This document shows positions 43,663 to 51,619 of a DNA stretch of 64,000 bases, piece after piece; the stretch's first letter is position 1, and the number at the start of each line of letters is the position of its first letter. The notes beneath the pieces are model-generated. The model worked only from the letters and a program-made list of their open reading frames with translations. It had not been told where the DNA came from and ran no database searches. The DNA lies in the NCBI GenBank assembly GCA_022648295.1, contig JALCME010000019.1:1-64000 (forward strand), written 5' to 3'. The DNA comes from Bacteroides sp. (GTDB lineage: Bacteria > Bacteroidota > Bacteroidia > Bacteroidales > Bacteroidaceae). A program made the translations under genes and the position numbers.

Positions 43663-44319
43663 ATGGAATCAGTAGCCTTTATCCAATGGTGTCTTGACAA
43701 TCTTAACTATTGGACCATTACATTATTAATGGCCATAGAAAGTTCTTTTATTCCCTTTCCTTCGGAGATAGTAGTCCCCCCAGCTGCCTATAAAGCAGTT
43801 GTAAGCAACGAGATGAATGTATATCTCGTCATTCTATTTTCAACACTCGGAGCCAATATAGGAGCTTTAATCAATTACTATTTAGCCAAATGGCTAGGTC
43901 GCCCTATTGTGTATAAGTTTGCCAATAGCCGTATTGGGCATATGTGCCTCATTAACAAGGCTAAAGTTCAAAATGCAGAAAGCTATTTCGATAAGCATGG
44001 TGCCGTATCCACATTCATAGGACGTCTCATCCCTGCAATACGTCAACTGATATCTATCCCCGCAGGATTATCACGCATGAAGATAGGAACATTTCTGCTT
44101 TTTACCACATTAGGGGCACTTTTATGGAATTCAATCCTTGTTTTTATTGGATACCATTTGGCTTATGTACCAGGTATAGAAACAGAAGAACAGCTTTTGA
44201 AAAGAGTGACGGAATACAGCCATGAGATAGGATATATCTTCTTGGGTATCGGTCTCTTTGTTGTAATCTTCCTGGTGTACAAAGGCATGAAAAGAGAAAA
44301 AGGAGCAAAACAAAACTAA
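43663..44319 (+). CDS. DedA family membrane protein
   Basis: The 218-residue protein has the DedA/SNARE-associated pattern: ESSFIPFPSEIVVPPAAY, GANIGALINYYLAKWLGR, YFDKHGAVSTFIGRLIPAIRQLISIPAGLSRM, with about five membrane segments. Members are implicated in flipping of phospholipid or undecaprenyl phosphate and in membrane potential maintenance. It is the last gene of the glnS operon and ends before a shared terminator. Confidence 0.93.
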   Translation: MESVAFIQWCLDNLNYWTITLLMAIESSFIPFPSEIVVPPAAYKAVVSNEMNVYLVILFSTLGANIGALINYYLAKWLGRPIVYKFANSRIGHMCLINKAKVQNAESYFDKHGAVSTFIGRLIPAIRQLISIPAGLSRMKIGTFLLFTTLGALLWNSILVFIGYHLAYVPGIETEEQLLKRVTEYSHEIGYIFLGIGLFVVIFLVYKGMKREKGAKQN

Positions 44320-44345
44320 GAGAATCGGAACAGAACAAAAAATAG

Positions 44346-44381
44346 CGGTGAATAAAAACTCTTTAGGGCTTTTATTCACCG
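44346..44381. terminator. Bidirectional terminator between dedA and tpx
   Basis: CGGTGAATAAAA pairs perfectly with TTTTATTCACCG around a 12-base loop. A run of T follows on the minus strand (CTATTTTTTG), so it is best suited to ending tpx, and it probably also limits dedA read-through. Confidence 0.8.
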
Positions 44382-44416
44382 TTCTCCATTAAATTAATCC
44401 AAATTAATAGCTATTA

Positions 44417-44917
44417 TCACTTCACAGCGGCTAAAGCTTTATCGTAATCTGGTTCATGAGTAATTTCTGAAACCATTTCTGTATATTTCACTTTTCCATC
44501 CTTGCCCACAACGACAACCGCACGTGCCAATAAGCCTTTTAACGGACCGTCTGCCATTAGCAAACCGTAGTTATCAGCGAAATCGGAAACACGAAAATCT
44601 GATAGAGGAACCACATTTTCTATTCCCTCGGTAGAACAAAAGCGTCCATGAGCAAAAGGCAAATCTTTCGAGATAGCCAGTACAACAGTATCGGACAGAC
44701 CTGCTGCCAACTGATTAAACTTGCGCACCGAAGTAGCACAAACACTGGTATCCAAACTTGGGAAAATATTCAAAATAACATTTTTGCCTTTTAATTCCTT
44801 TAAAGAAAAGGAAGATAAATCAGTTTTTACTAATTCAAAATCCGGAGCAACAGCCCCTACTTGTACAAATTCGCCGATTACTTTCACCGGTTGTCCTTTA
44901 AAATTTGTTGTTGCCAT
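44417..44917 (-). CDS. tpx: Thiol peroxidase, 2-Cys atypical peroxiredoxin
   Basis: I chose the start MATTNFKGQPVKVIG (44917; 166 residues), the normal Tpx beginning; the ORF track adds 9 unlikely residues. The peroxidatic Cys 60 lies in FPSLDTSVCATSVRKFN and the resolving Cys in GRFCSTEGIENVVPLSDFR. It reduces hydrogen and alkyl peroxides using thioredoxin in the cytoplasm and is a standard oxidative-stress defence of anaerobes. Confidence 0.94.
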   Translation of the reverse strand: MATTNFKGQPVKVIGEFVQVGAVAPDFELVKTDLSSFSLKELKGKNVILNIFPSLDTSVCATSVRKFNQLAAGLSDTVVLAISKDLPFAHGRFCSTEGIENVVPLSDFRVSDFADNYGLLMADGPLKGLLARAVVVVGKDGKVKYTEMVSEITHEPDYDKALAAVK

Positions 44918-45105
44918 AATATCTAAATTATTTTTATATGACATAAAACAAATCCAAATAAAAAAGGTTCAACCTAATTGCATCTATTATAACTCAGCCT
45001 AAAGCAAAGAGGAAAAACTCCTTTTTCCAACTATCATATTCCTAATTTTAGCTTATCTTTGTAGCTAGTTATACTAAAATATAAATCTTATTTAAAACAA
45101 AAGAG

Positions 45106-45570
45106 ATGGCAATGCATACATGGTTTGAGTGTAAAATCCGTTACGAGAAAGTGATGGAGAACGGAATGAACAAGAAAGTAACAGAACCCTATTTGGTTGA
45201 TGCACTCAGCTTTACAGAAGCGGAAGCACGAATTATTAAAGAAATGACTCCGTTTATTTCAGGAGAATTTACCGTATCGGATATAAAACGGGCAAACTAT
45301 AGTGAGCTGTTTCCAAGCGAAGAAGAAGCGGCAGATCGCTGGTTTAAATGCAAACTGGTATTTATCACATTGGATGAAAAAAGCGGAGCTGAAAAGAAGA
45401 CTTCCACACAAGTACTCGTACAGGCTTCCGACCTTCGCAATGCCGTAAGTAATCTGGATGAGGGAATGAAAGGGACTATGGCTGATTACCAAATTGCATC
45501 AGTTGCCGAAACAGCTATTATAGATGTGTACCCCTATGAAGCTGAACCAGACGAGAAGCCGGAAGTTTAA
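45106..45570 (+). CDS. DUF4494 domain protein
   Basis: The 154-residue protein contains HTWFECKIRYEKVMENGMNKKVTEPYLVDALSFTEAEARI and a second similar half (DRWFKCKLVFITLDEKSGAEKKTSTQVLVQASDLRNAVSNL), so the domain is an internal duplication. It belongs to the Bacteroidetes-specific DUF4494 family, whose function is unknown. A TATCTTTG element (45054-45061) lies about 45 bp upstream. It is located upstream of the YggS gene but separated by about 100 bp. Confidence 0.82.
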   Translation: MAMHTWFECKIRYEKVMENGMNKKVTEPYLVDALSFTEAEARIIKEMTPFISGEFTVSDIKRANYSELFPSEEEAADRWFKCKLVFITLDEKSGAEKKTSTQVLVQASDLRNAVSNLDEGMKGTMADYQIASVAETAIIDVYPYEAEPDEKPEV

Positions 45571-45673
45571 ATCAATAATGAAAAAGAGAATTGAAGAATA
45601 GACTATACTTCTAAAGAGCTATATCAATTGTCTATTTTAAGATTGAATTTAAGACTATATTTATCATATCATT

Positions 45674-46342
45674 ATGATTGCAGAAAACATAAAACAAGTA
45701 CTAAGCGAACTGCCAGCTGGGGTGCGACTGGTAGCTGTTTCAAAATATCACCCTAATGAAGCGATACTCGAAGCTTATCAGGCTGGCCAACGAGTATTCG
45801 GAGAAAGTAAGGTGCAGGAAATGACAGCTAAATACGAAAGCCTGCCCAAAAACATAGAATGGCATTTCATAGGACATCTGCAGACCAATAAAATAAAATA
45901 CATTGTACCTTATGTTGCCTTGATCCACAGCATTGATTCCTATAAACTATTGGTGGAAGTCAACAAACAAGCAGAAAAAACAGGCAAAGTGATAAACTGC
46001 CTGTTGCAATTGCATATTGCTGAAGAAGAGACTAAATTCGGTTTTAGTTTCAAGGAATGTGAAGACATGCTGGCAGAACAAAAATGGCAGGAATTGAGGA
46101 ATATACGGCTTTGTGGACTCATGGGAATGGCTACAAATACAGAGAATATCGAACAAATCAAAAAGGAGTTTTGTTCTTTAAGTAATTTCTTCAAAAAAAT
46201 TAAACGCACATGGTTTAGTGATACCGGAACTTTTCAAGAAGTGTCTATGGGCATGTCTCATGACTATAAATTAGCTATTACAGCAGGGAGTACATTAGTA
46301 CGTGTAGGAAGCAAAATTTTTGGAGAAAGGATATACAAATAA
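45674..46342 (+). CDS. YggS/PLPBP family pyridoxal-phosphate homeostasis protein
   Basis: The 222-residue protein is the alanine-racemase N-terminal barrel alone: VRLVAVSKYHPNEAILEAYQAGQRVFGESKVQE contains the PLP lysine (SKYH), followed by EWHFIGHLQTNKIKYI and SMGMSHDYKLAITAGSTLVRVGSKIFG, which binds the cofactor phosphate. Family members buffer PLP and influence amino-acid pools rather than racemise. It is separated from the dehydrogenase-like gene by 84 bp. Confidence 0.93.
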   Translation: MIAENIKQVLSELPAGVRLVAVSKYHPNEAILEAYQAGQRVFGESKVQEMTAKYESLPKNIEWHFIGHLQTNKIKYIVPYVALIHSIDSYKLLVEVNKQAEKTGKVINCLLQLHIAEEETKFGFSFKECEDMLAEQKWQELRNIRLCGLMGMATNTENIEQIKKEFCSLSNFFKKIKRTWFSDTGTFQEVSMGMSHDYKLAITAGSTLVRVGSKIFGERIYK

Positions 46343-46426
46343 TCTATGGAAAGTGTCTATAAATTCATGAAGTGAGCTACTATTTGTTTATTAAATATTG
46401 ATCATTAACTCAATAAATTTATTATC

Positions 46427-47407
46427 ATGGCAACATTAAAAACTACTTTTGCGGGGCTGGAATTGAAAAATCCCATCATCATCAGCAGTTCAGGGCTGAC
46501 TGACAGTGCAGAAAAGAACAAAAAGTTTTACGAGGCGGGTGCAGGTGCTATTGTACTGAAATCTCTTTTTGAAGAACAAATCATGCAAGAAGCTGATTGG
46601 CTGGGAGATCCAAATATGTATCCGGAAGGTAGTGACTACCTGGTAGAATACATTCGCCATTATAAATTGTCAGAATATCTGGCACTCATTAAAGAAAGCA
46701 AAAAAGTATGCCCTGATATTCCAGTCATAGCTAGCATCAATTGTTATCAAGATGCCCAGTGGGTGGATTTTGCGCAAGAGATAGAAGCAGCTGGAGCTGA
46801 TGCCATAGAAATCAATATCCTAGCATTGCAAACAAGCGCCAAGTATGTTTATGGTTCTTTTGAACAGCGGCATATCGATATCCTCAGACACATTAAAAGC
46901 AATACGCACATCCCCGTTATTATGAAATTAGGGGAAAATCTCACCAATCCGGTAGCTTTAATCGATCAACTATATGCCAATGGTGCAGGTGCAGTGGTAC
47001 TATTCAACCGCTTTTACCAACCAGACATCAACATTGAACGACTAAAACATGGTGCAGGAGAAGTTTTCAGCACTGAAGCGGATTTAGCAAATACACTTCG
47101 TTGGATAGGTATCGCATCGGCTGCAGTAGACAAACTGAATTATGCTGCCTCAGGAGGTGTCCACACGTATGCCGATATTATAAAAGCCATACTTGCAGGA
47201 GCATCTGCCGTAGAAATATGCAGTGCCTTTTATCAGGGTACTTACGACTTAGTTCAGGAATATACCACATCATTGACGAAATGGATGGACGAAAAGGGCA
47301 TGGAAAATATCGCCCAATTTAAAGGTATGTTGAATGTGAAAGACTTAAAAGGCGTAAATACGTTTGAGCGTACACAATTCATGAAATACTTTTCTTTCAG
47401 AAAATAA
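46427..47407 (+). CDS. Dihydroorotate dehydrogenase-like FMN barrel protein
   Basis: The 326-residue protein follows the class 1 PyrD barrel (LKTTFAGLELKNPIIISSSGLT at the start; VIMKLGENLTNPVALIDQLYANGAGAVVLFNRFYQPDI; ASGGVHTYADIIKAILAGASAVEICSAFYQG for the FMN phosphate). However the usual NVSCPN loop with the catalytic Cys is replaced by NILALQTSAKYVYG, so normal dihydroorotate oxidation is doubtful. It is probably an FMN oxidoreductase of unknown substrate. Confidence 0.82.
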   Translation: MATLKTTFAGLELKNPIIISSSGLTDSAEKNKKFYEAGAGAIVLKSLFEEQIMQEADWLGDPNMYPEGSDYLVEYIRHYKLSEYLALIKESKKVCPDIPVIASINCYQDAQWVDFAQEIEAAGADAIEINILALQTSAKYVYGSFEQRHIDILRHIKSNTHIPVIMKLGENLTNPVALIDQLYANGAGAVVLFNRFYQPDINIERLKHGAGEVFSTEADLANTLRWIGIASAAVDKLNYAASGGVHTYADIIKAILAGASAVEICSAFYQGTYDLVQEYTTSLTKWMDEKGMENIAQFKGMLNVKDLKGVNTFERTQFMKYFSFRK

Positions 47408-47457
47408 GCGAAGGATTACTTTCAATCTGAAATTTAGCTATTTATAATCAGCAAAAG

Positions 47458-47500
47458 AAGCCATATCATTACTCAGAATAGAGATCGATATGGCTTTTTT
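47458..47500 (+). terminator. Terminator after the dehydrogenase-like gene
   Basis: AAGCCATATC pairs with GATATGGCTT, followed by a T run, about 50 bp after the stop codon. Confidence 0.82.
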
Positions 47501-47669
47501 ATGTATAGAAGCTGCATTAAGTGCCAAGTAAAAAAAAGAAAAACAATGCAAAAATGATTATGTTGGCGAAAAGGACGAAGCTATCAGTTCCGAAATGATA
47601 ATTAAAGGAGGGCATAATAAAAATGATTCTACGAAACAATATATTGTTAAACCATAAAAACAGATATAC

Positions 47670-48104
47670 ATGAAAACAATTCATACTTTAAAGTATTTAA
47701 TCTTATTATCTATTTGTACGTTGGCACTTTTACCAACAACGATGTGTGCTCAAAAGATATCTGATCTCCCCGAAAAAGAAAGAAATGAAAAGCTAATTAA
47801 AATAGCAAGAACTATTTTCAAAAATCAAAAATTCAAAGAGGCGTATAGAGAATACGGTACTCCTACCATCAGAACTTATAATATAGACACTACTAAGATC
47901 AATAGAAATCCTAAAAGTATTGGATACGGTAAAGATCTAGGATCATTAGTATATATAGTAACATTTCCATACGATAAAAGCAAAGAAAAAATGGAATGGT
48001 ATGATTTTGCAGCAGAAGTTTATATATCAGACAAACAGAGCAAAGCATATACTATCATTTTAGGCAATGGATATGGCTATGATACATATAATTTGAATCA
48101 ATAA
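47670..48104 (+). CDS. Small exported protein of unknown function
   Basis: The 144-residue protein has a clear signal peptide (LKYLILLSICTLALLPTTMCAQ) and a mature region (DLPEKERNEKLIKIARTIFKNQKFKEAYREYG, GSLVYIVTFPYD, AAEVYISDKQSKAYTIILGNGYGYD). I do not recognise the family. It stands alone between terminators (47458-47500 and 48295-48343), so it is its own unit. Confidence 0.7.
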   Translation: MKTIHTLKYLILLSICTLALLPTTMCAQKISDLPEKERNEKLIKIARTIFKNQKFKEAYREYGTPTIRTYNIDTTKINRNPKSIGYGKDLGSLVYIVTFPYDKSKEKMEWYDFAAEVYISDKQSKAYTIILGNGYGYDTYNLNQ

Positions 48105-48294
48105 AACTGCACTCTTGAAATGAAACTATAACATCTCAAGATTTTATAATATCCAACAATACTCAGTTTACCGACAAGCTGTGCATGGGTTTAGCATCAA
48201 CACCCGGGGAATACCAAGTCAGAGATATTTAATCTCCTCAGGAAACTCATGCCCATATATACTAGGGTTTATCCTAAAAAGAGTTGAAATATAA

Positions 48295-48343
48295 AAAACA
48301 AAGAGTCATGTCAAATATTCATAAGACATCACTCTTTGTTTTT
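48295..48343. terminator. Bidirectional terminator between the exported protein and phoH
   Basis: AAAAACAAAGAGT-C-ATGTC pairs with GACAT-C-ACTCTTTGTTTTT, a long stem with flanking A and T tracts suited to both strands. Confidence 0.82.
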
Positions 48344-48385
48344 AGGAATTTAAGATATTTACTAAATATCCCAAGCTAGTATTTA

Positions 48386-49717
48386 TTACATCAAATTACT
48401 AGCCAATTCACTCAACAGACTTCGTTCACCCTTCAGCAAATTGACATGGGCAAAAAGACTTTGATCCTTCATGCGATCAATCATATAAACAAGCCCGTTA
48501 GACTGACTATCCAAATAGGGCTGGTCTATTTGTTGAATATCGCCGGTAAACACCATTTTGGTACCCTCCCCTGCGCGGGTGATGACGGTCTTTATTTCAT
48601 GAGGGGTCAAATTCTGTGCCTCATCAATAATACAAAAAGTCTCACTCAAACTTCGGCCCCGGATAAAAGCAAGTGCTTCAATCACCAACTGATTACTCTT
48701 CTGCATGTCATCTACGCGCTTCACTTCACTAGAATTGGAAGGAAACTGATTTTTTATCACGTTTAAATTATCGAATAACGGCTGCATGTACGGAGCAACC
48801 TTTTCTTGTGCATCACCAGGTAAGAAACCAATATCCTTATTGGATAATGCCACTATTGGACGAGCCAAAAGAATTTGTTTATAATCATTCATCTGACTAA
48901 GTGCAGCAGCCAGAGCCAATAACGTTTTACCGGTTCCCGCTTTACCTGTTAAAGCCACCAACTTGATGTCCGGGTCAGCCAAAACTTCAAAGGCGAAACT
49001 CTGCTCGGCATTACGAGGTTCTATTCCATAGTTCTTATTTTTATTCACCCGGCAGACCACATGTCTAAAGGGGTTATAACGTGCCAAAACACTATTCCGG
49101 TCACTCTTCAATACAAAACAATCATTTGGATGAAGTATATCCTTAAAATCGAATTCCCCTACATCTATGCCCTCCTTTGAAGAATAAATACGATCTATGA
49201 GAGAAGGATTAATATTCTCAAAGATCTCATTCGATTTCTCAAATATATCTGCATTTACCACTTTATCCGTGATATAGTCTTCACAAAGTAAACCTATGGA
49301 CCGGGCCTTCATGCGTAGATTTACATCTTTCGTAACTAAAATAGTCTTCACTTTAGGTTGCTTCGTTGTCAACCAGTCGACCACGGACAAAATTAAATGA
49401 TCGGGAATACGCTCAGGAAAAGAATCATGGACCCTTGGAGAATCCACACTACCGGCAATAATAAACAAACGCCCTAGTCCTTCGCCCAAAGAAGCCCCCT
49501 TGGTAAAGAGATGATCGTCGGTAAGAAGATCTAATTCGCGAACAAATTCACGCGCATTAAAGTTAATTTGCTCGTTTCCTTTTTTGAACTTATCCAATTC
49601 TTCAAGTACAACAATAGGAAGGTAAATATCATTCTCTTGAAAATTTTTCAAACAATTATAATCGTGAAGAATTACATTTGTGTCAATCACGAAATTTTTC
49701 TTTGCTCCCATATTCAA
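48386..49717 (-). CDS. PhoH-family protein with N-terminal PIN domain
   Basis: The 443-residue protein combines a PIN ribonuclease-like domain (about 8-145: FVIDTNVILHDYNCL, ELDKFKKG, ILVTKDVNLRMKA) with a PhoH P-loop ATPase domain (about 240-440: LTGKAGTGKTLLALAAAL Walker A, FCIIDEAQNLTPHEIKT Walker B, VFTGDIQQID). This PIN-PhoH fusion acts as an RNA helicase/nuclease in related bacteria. A second in-frame Met (MGAKK, 49711) may be the real start. It ends at the terminator 48295-48343. Confidence 0.92.
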   Translation of the reverse strand: MNMGAKKNFVIDTNVILHDYNCLKNFQENDIYLPIVVLEELDKFKKGNEQINFNAREFVRELDLLTDDHLFTKGASLGEGLGRLFIIAGSVDSPRVHDSFPERIPDHLILSVVDWLTTKQPKVKTILVTKDVNLRMKARSIGLLCEDYITDKVVNADIFEKSNEIFENINPSLIDRIYSSKEGIDVGEFDFKDILHPNDCFVLKSDRNSVLARYNPFRHVVCRVNKNKNYGIEPRNAEQSFAFEVLADPDIKLVALTGKAGTGKTLLALAAALSQMNDYKQILLARPIVALSNKDIGFLPGDAQEKVAPYMQPLFDNLNVIKNQFPSNSSEVKRVDDMQKSNQLVIEALAFIRGRSLSETFCIIDEAQNLTPHEIKTVITRAGEGTKMVFTGDIQQIDQPYLDSQSNGLVYMIDRMKDQSLFAHVNLLKGERSLLSELASNLM

Positions 49718-49806
49718 TAGATTTAAATTGTTAATACCTTTGCACTATCTAAGATAACAATAAAAAGACAGGGAAAGAATGATTATCCTGTTAAATATTT
49801 AAAAAG

Positions 49807-51060
49807 ATGGATTATCAAGCAACTTTATCATACTTATATGACAGTGTACCCATGTTTCAGCAAGTAGGAAGCACTGCATATAAAGAAGGTTTGGAAAATA
49901 CGATAGCACTGGACGAACACTTTGAGCATCCACACCTGCATTTCCGTAGCATTCACATTGGAGGAACAAACGGTAAAGGATCTTGCTCACATACTCTTGC
50001 CGCTATTCTGCAAGAAGCGGGGTACCGTGTGGGGCTGTATACTTCACCCCACTTAATAGATTTTCGTGAACGTATCCGCATAAATGGTCAACCGATCCCA
50101 GAGGAATATGTTATCCGTTTTATTGAAGATAATAAAAACTTCTTCGAGCCCCTTTACCCTTCCTTTTTCGAATTGACCACGGCGATGGCATTCCGCTATT
50201 TTGCCGATGAACAAATAGACGTGGCCATAGTGGAAGTAGGCCTTGGAGGACGTTTGGATTGTACGAACATCATACGTCCTGATTTAAGTATCATTACCAA
50301 CATCAGCCTTGATCATACTCAATTCTTAGGAGATACATTAGAAAAGATAGCCAGGGAAAAAGCTGGCATTATCAAAACAGAGATACCCGTAGTGATAGGA
50401 GAAACAACGCGAGAAACCAGACCGGTATTTCTACAAAAAGCCAAAGAAATGCGTGCTCCCATTTACTTTGCAGAAGAGAATAAGCGAAACGATTATCCGG
50501 AACTGGAATGTGAGTTAAAAGGCTTATATCAAGTACGGAATACCCAAACTTTACTCACTGCCCTCCCACTCCTTCAACAAGCTGGCTATCGGCTTAACGA
50601 ACAGGCAGTCCGTAACGGTTTTGCGCATGTCTGTGAGTTAACCGGACTTATGGGAAGGTGGCAGAAACTACAGAATGCTCCAACGTTGATCTGTGATACA
50701 GGGCATAATGTAGGGGGAATAACTTACATTGTAGAACAGCTTAAACAGCAACGGTACCGAAAATTACATATGATAATAGGAATGGTCAGTGATAAGGACG
50801 TTCGGGGGGTATTGTCCCTGCTTCCTCACAACGCCGAATATTATTTCACTAAAGCCAGCGTAAAACGGGCATTACCGGAAAAACGACTGGCAGAACTCGC
50901 TACTCAAATCGGCCTGCAAGGAGAATGTTACCCGGATGTGCCATCTGCAGTACGGGCTGCACAAGAAAAAAGCCTCCCCGAAGATTTTATTTTCGTAGGA
51001 GGCAGTAGTTTTATTGTAGCAGATCTTTTAACGAATCGCAATACACTCAATCTCCACTAA
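49807..51060 (+). CDS. folC: Folylpolyglutamate synthase / dihydrofolate synthase
   Basis: The 417-residue Mur-ligase-fold protein has the P-loop IGGTNGKGSCSHTLAAIL (about 51-68), YTSPHLIDFRERIRING, VEVGLGGRLDCTNII and ITNISLDHTQFLGDTLE, all typical of FolC. It adds glutamate to dihydropteroate and folates in the cytoplasm. Its last 33 bp overlap the 3' end of the convergent ridA gene. A TACCTTTG element lies about 65 bp upstream. Confidence 0.93.
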   Translation: MDYQATLSYLYDSVPMFQQVGSTAYKEGLENTIALDEHFEHPHLHFRSIHIGGTNGKGSCSHTLAAILQEAGYRVGLYTSPHLIDFRERIRINGQPIPEEYVIRFIEDNKNFFEPLYPSFFELTTAMAFRYFADEQIDVAIVEVGLGGRLDCTNIIRPDLSIITNISLDHTQFLGDTLEKIAREKAGIIKTEIPVVIGETTRETRPVFLQKAKEMRAPIYFAEENKRNDYPELECELKGLYQVRNTQTLLTALPLLQQAGYRLNEQAVRNGFAHVCELTGLMGRWQKLQNAPTLICDTGHNVGGITYIVEQLKQQRYRKLHMIIGMVSDKDVRGVLSLLPHNAEYYFTKASVKRALPEKRLAELATQIGLQGECYPDVPSAVRAAQEKSLPEDFIFVGGSSFIVADLLTNRNTLNLH

Positions 51061-51402
51061 AGCATTTTTAGGCAAAGCTTTTACTGCCACGGCAGAACGG
51101 GCAGGAAAGGCTTCGCTAAAATAAGTAGCATATACCTTATTCATCTCTGCAAACAATGACATGTCTGCTAAGAAGACTGTTGTCTTGACTACGTTGCCCA
51201 TAGACAATCCCGCTTCCTCGAGAATATACTTCATATTAGCCAATGACTGAGTTGCCTGAGCTTCAATGCCGTCCGGCATATTACCACTAACAGCATCAAT
51301 AGGCAACTGTCCTGAAACAAACACCATATTATTTACTTCAACAGCTTGGCTATAAGGGCCAATGGCACCCGGAGCCTTCGAACTAGAAACGACTTTTTTC
51401 AT
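51028..51402 (-). CDS. RidA family enamine/imine deaminase
   Basis: The 124-residue protein is the standard RidA length with the family features APGAIGPYSQAVEVNNMVFVSGQLPID and the C-terminal KNALVEIECIAI, including the catalytic Arg in FPARSAVAVKALPK. It hydrolyses reactive 2-aminoacrylate-type intermediates produced by PLP enzymes. Its tail overlaps the folC tail by 33 bp on the opposite strand, so the last residues of both proteins share DNA. Confidence 0.92.
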   Translation of the reverse strand: MKKVVSSSKAPGAIGPYSQAVEVNNMVFVSGQLPIDAVSGNMPDGIEAQATQSLANMKYILEEAGLSMGNVVKTTVFLADMSLFAEMNKVYATYFSEAFPARSAVAVKALPKNALVEIECIAIR

Positions 51403-51566
51403 TGCGATACAGAATTAATTATAATAAATCATCATGCCATGCAGTATTCTGCAAAGCCACGCATTTGTTTTAATATATACACATTGGATAATTGCACTCA
51501 TACTTATTTAACAGTTTAAACCTAGGCCTAGCTACATCGTCGATGCGGGATTTCCCCGGCAAAGGC

Positions 51567-51597
51567 TCTACTTCCGAAAGAAGAGGGCCTTTGTTTA
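51567..51597 (+). terminator. Possible terminator between ridA and the TPR gene
   Basis: CAAAGGC-TCT pairs with AGA-GGGCCTTTG across a short loop, followed by TTTATT on the plus strand. No plus-strand gene obviously ends here, so it may serve an unannotated transcript. Confidence 0.4.
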
Positions 51598-51619
51598 TTC
51601 CAGCAAACCAACTAAAGCC

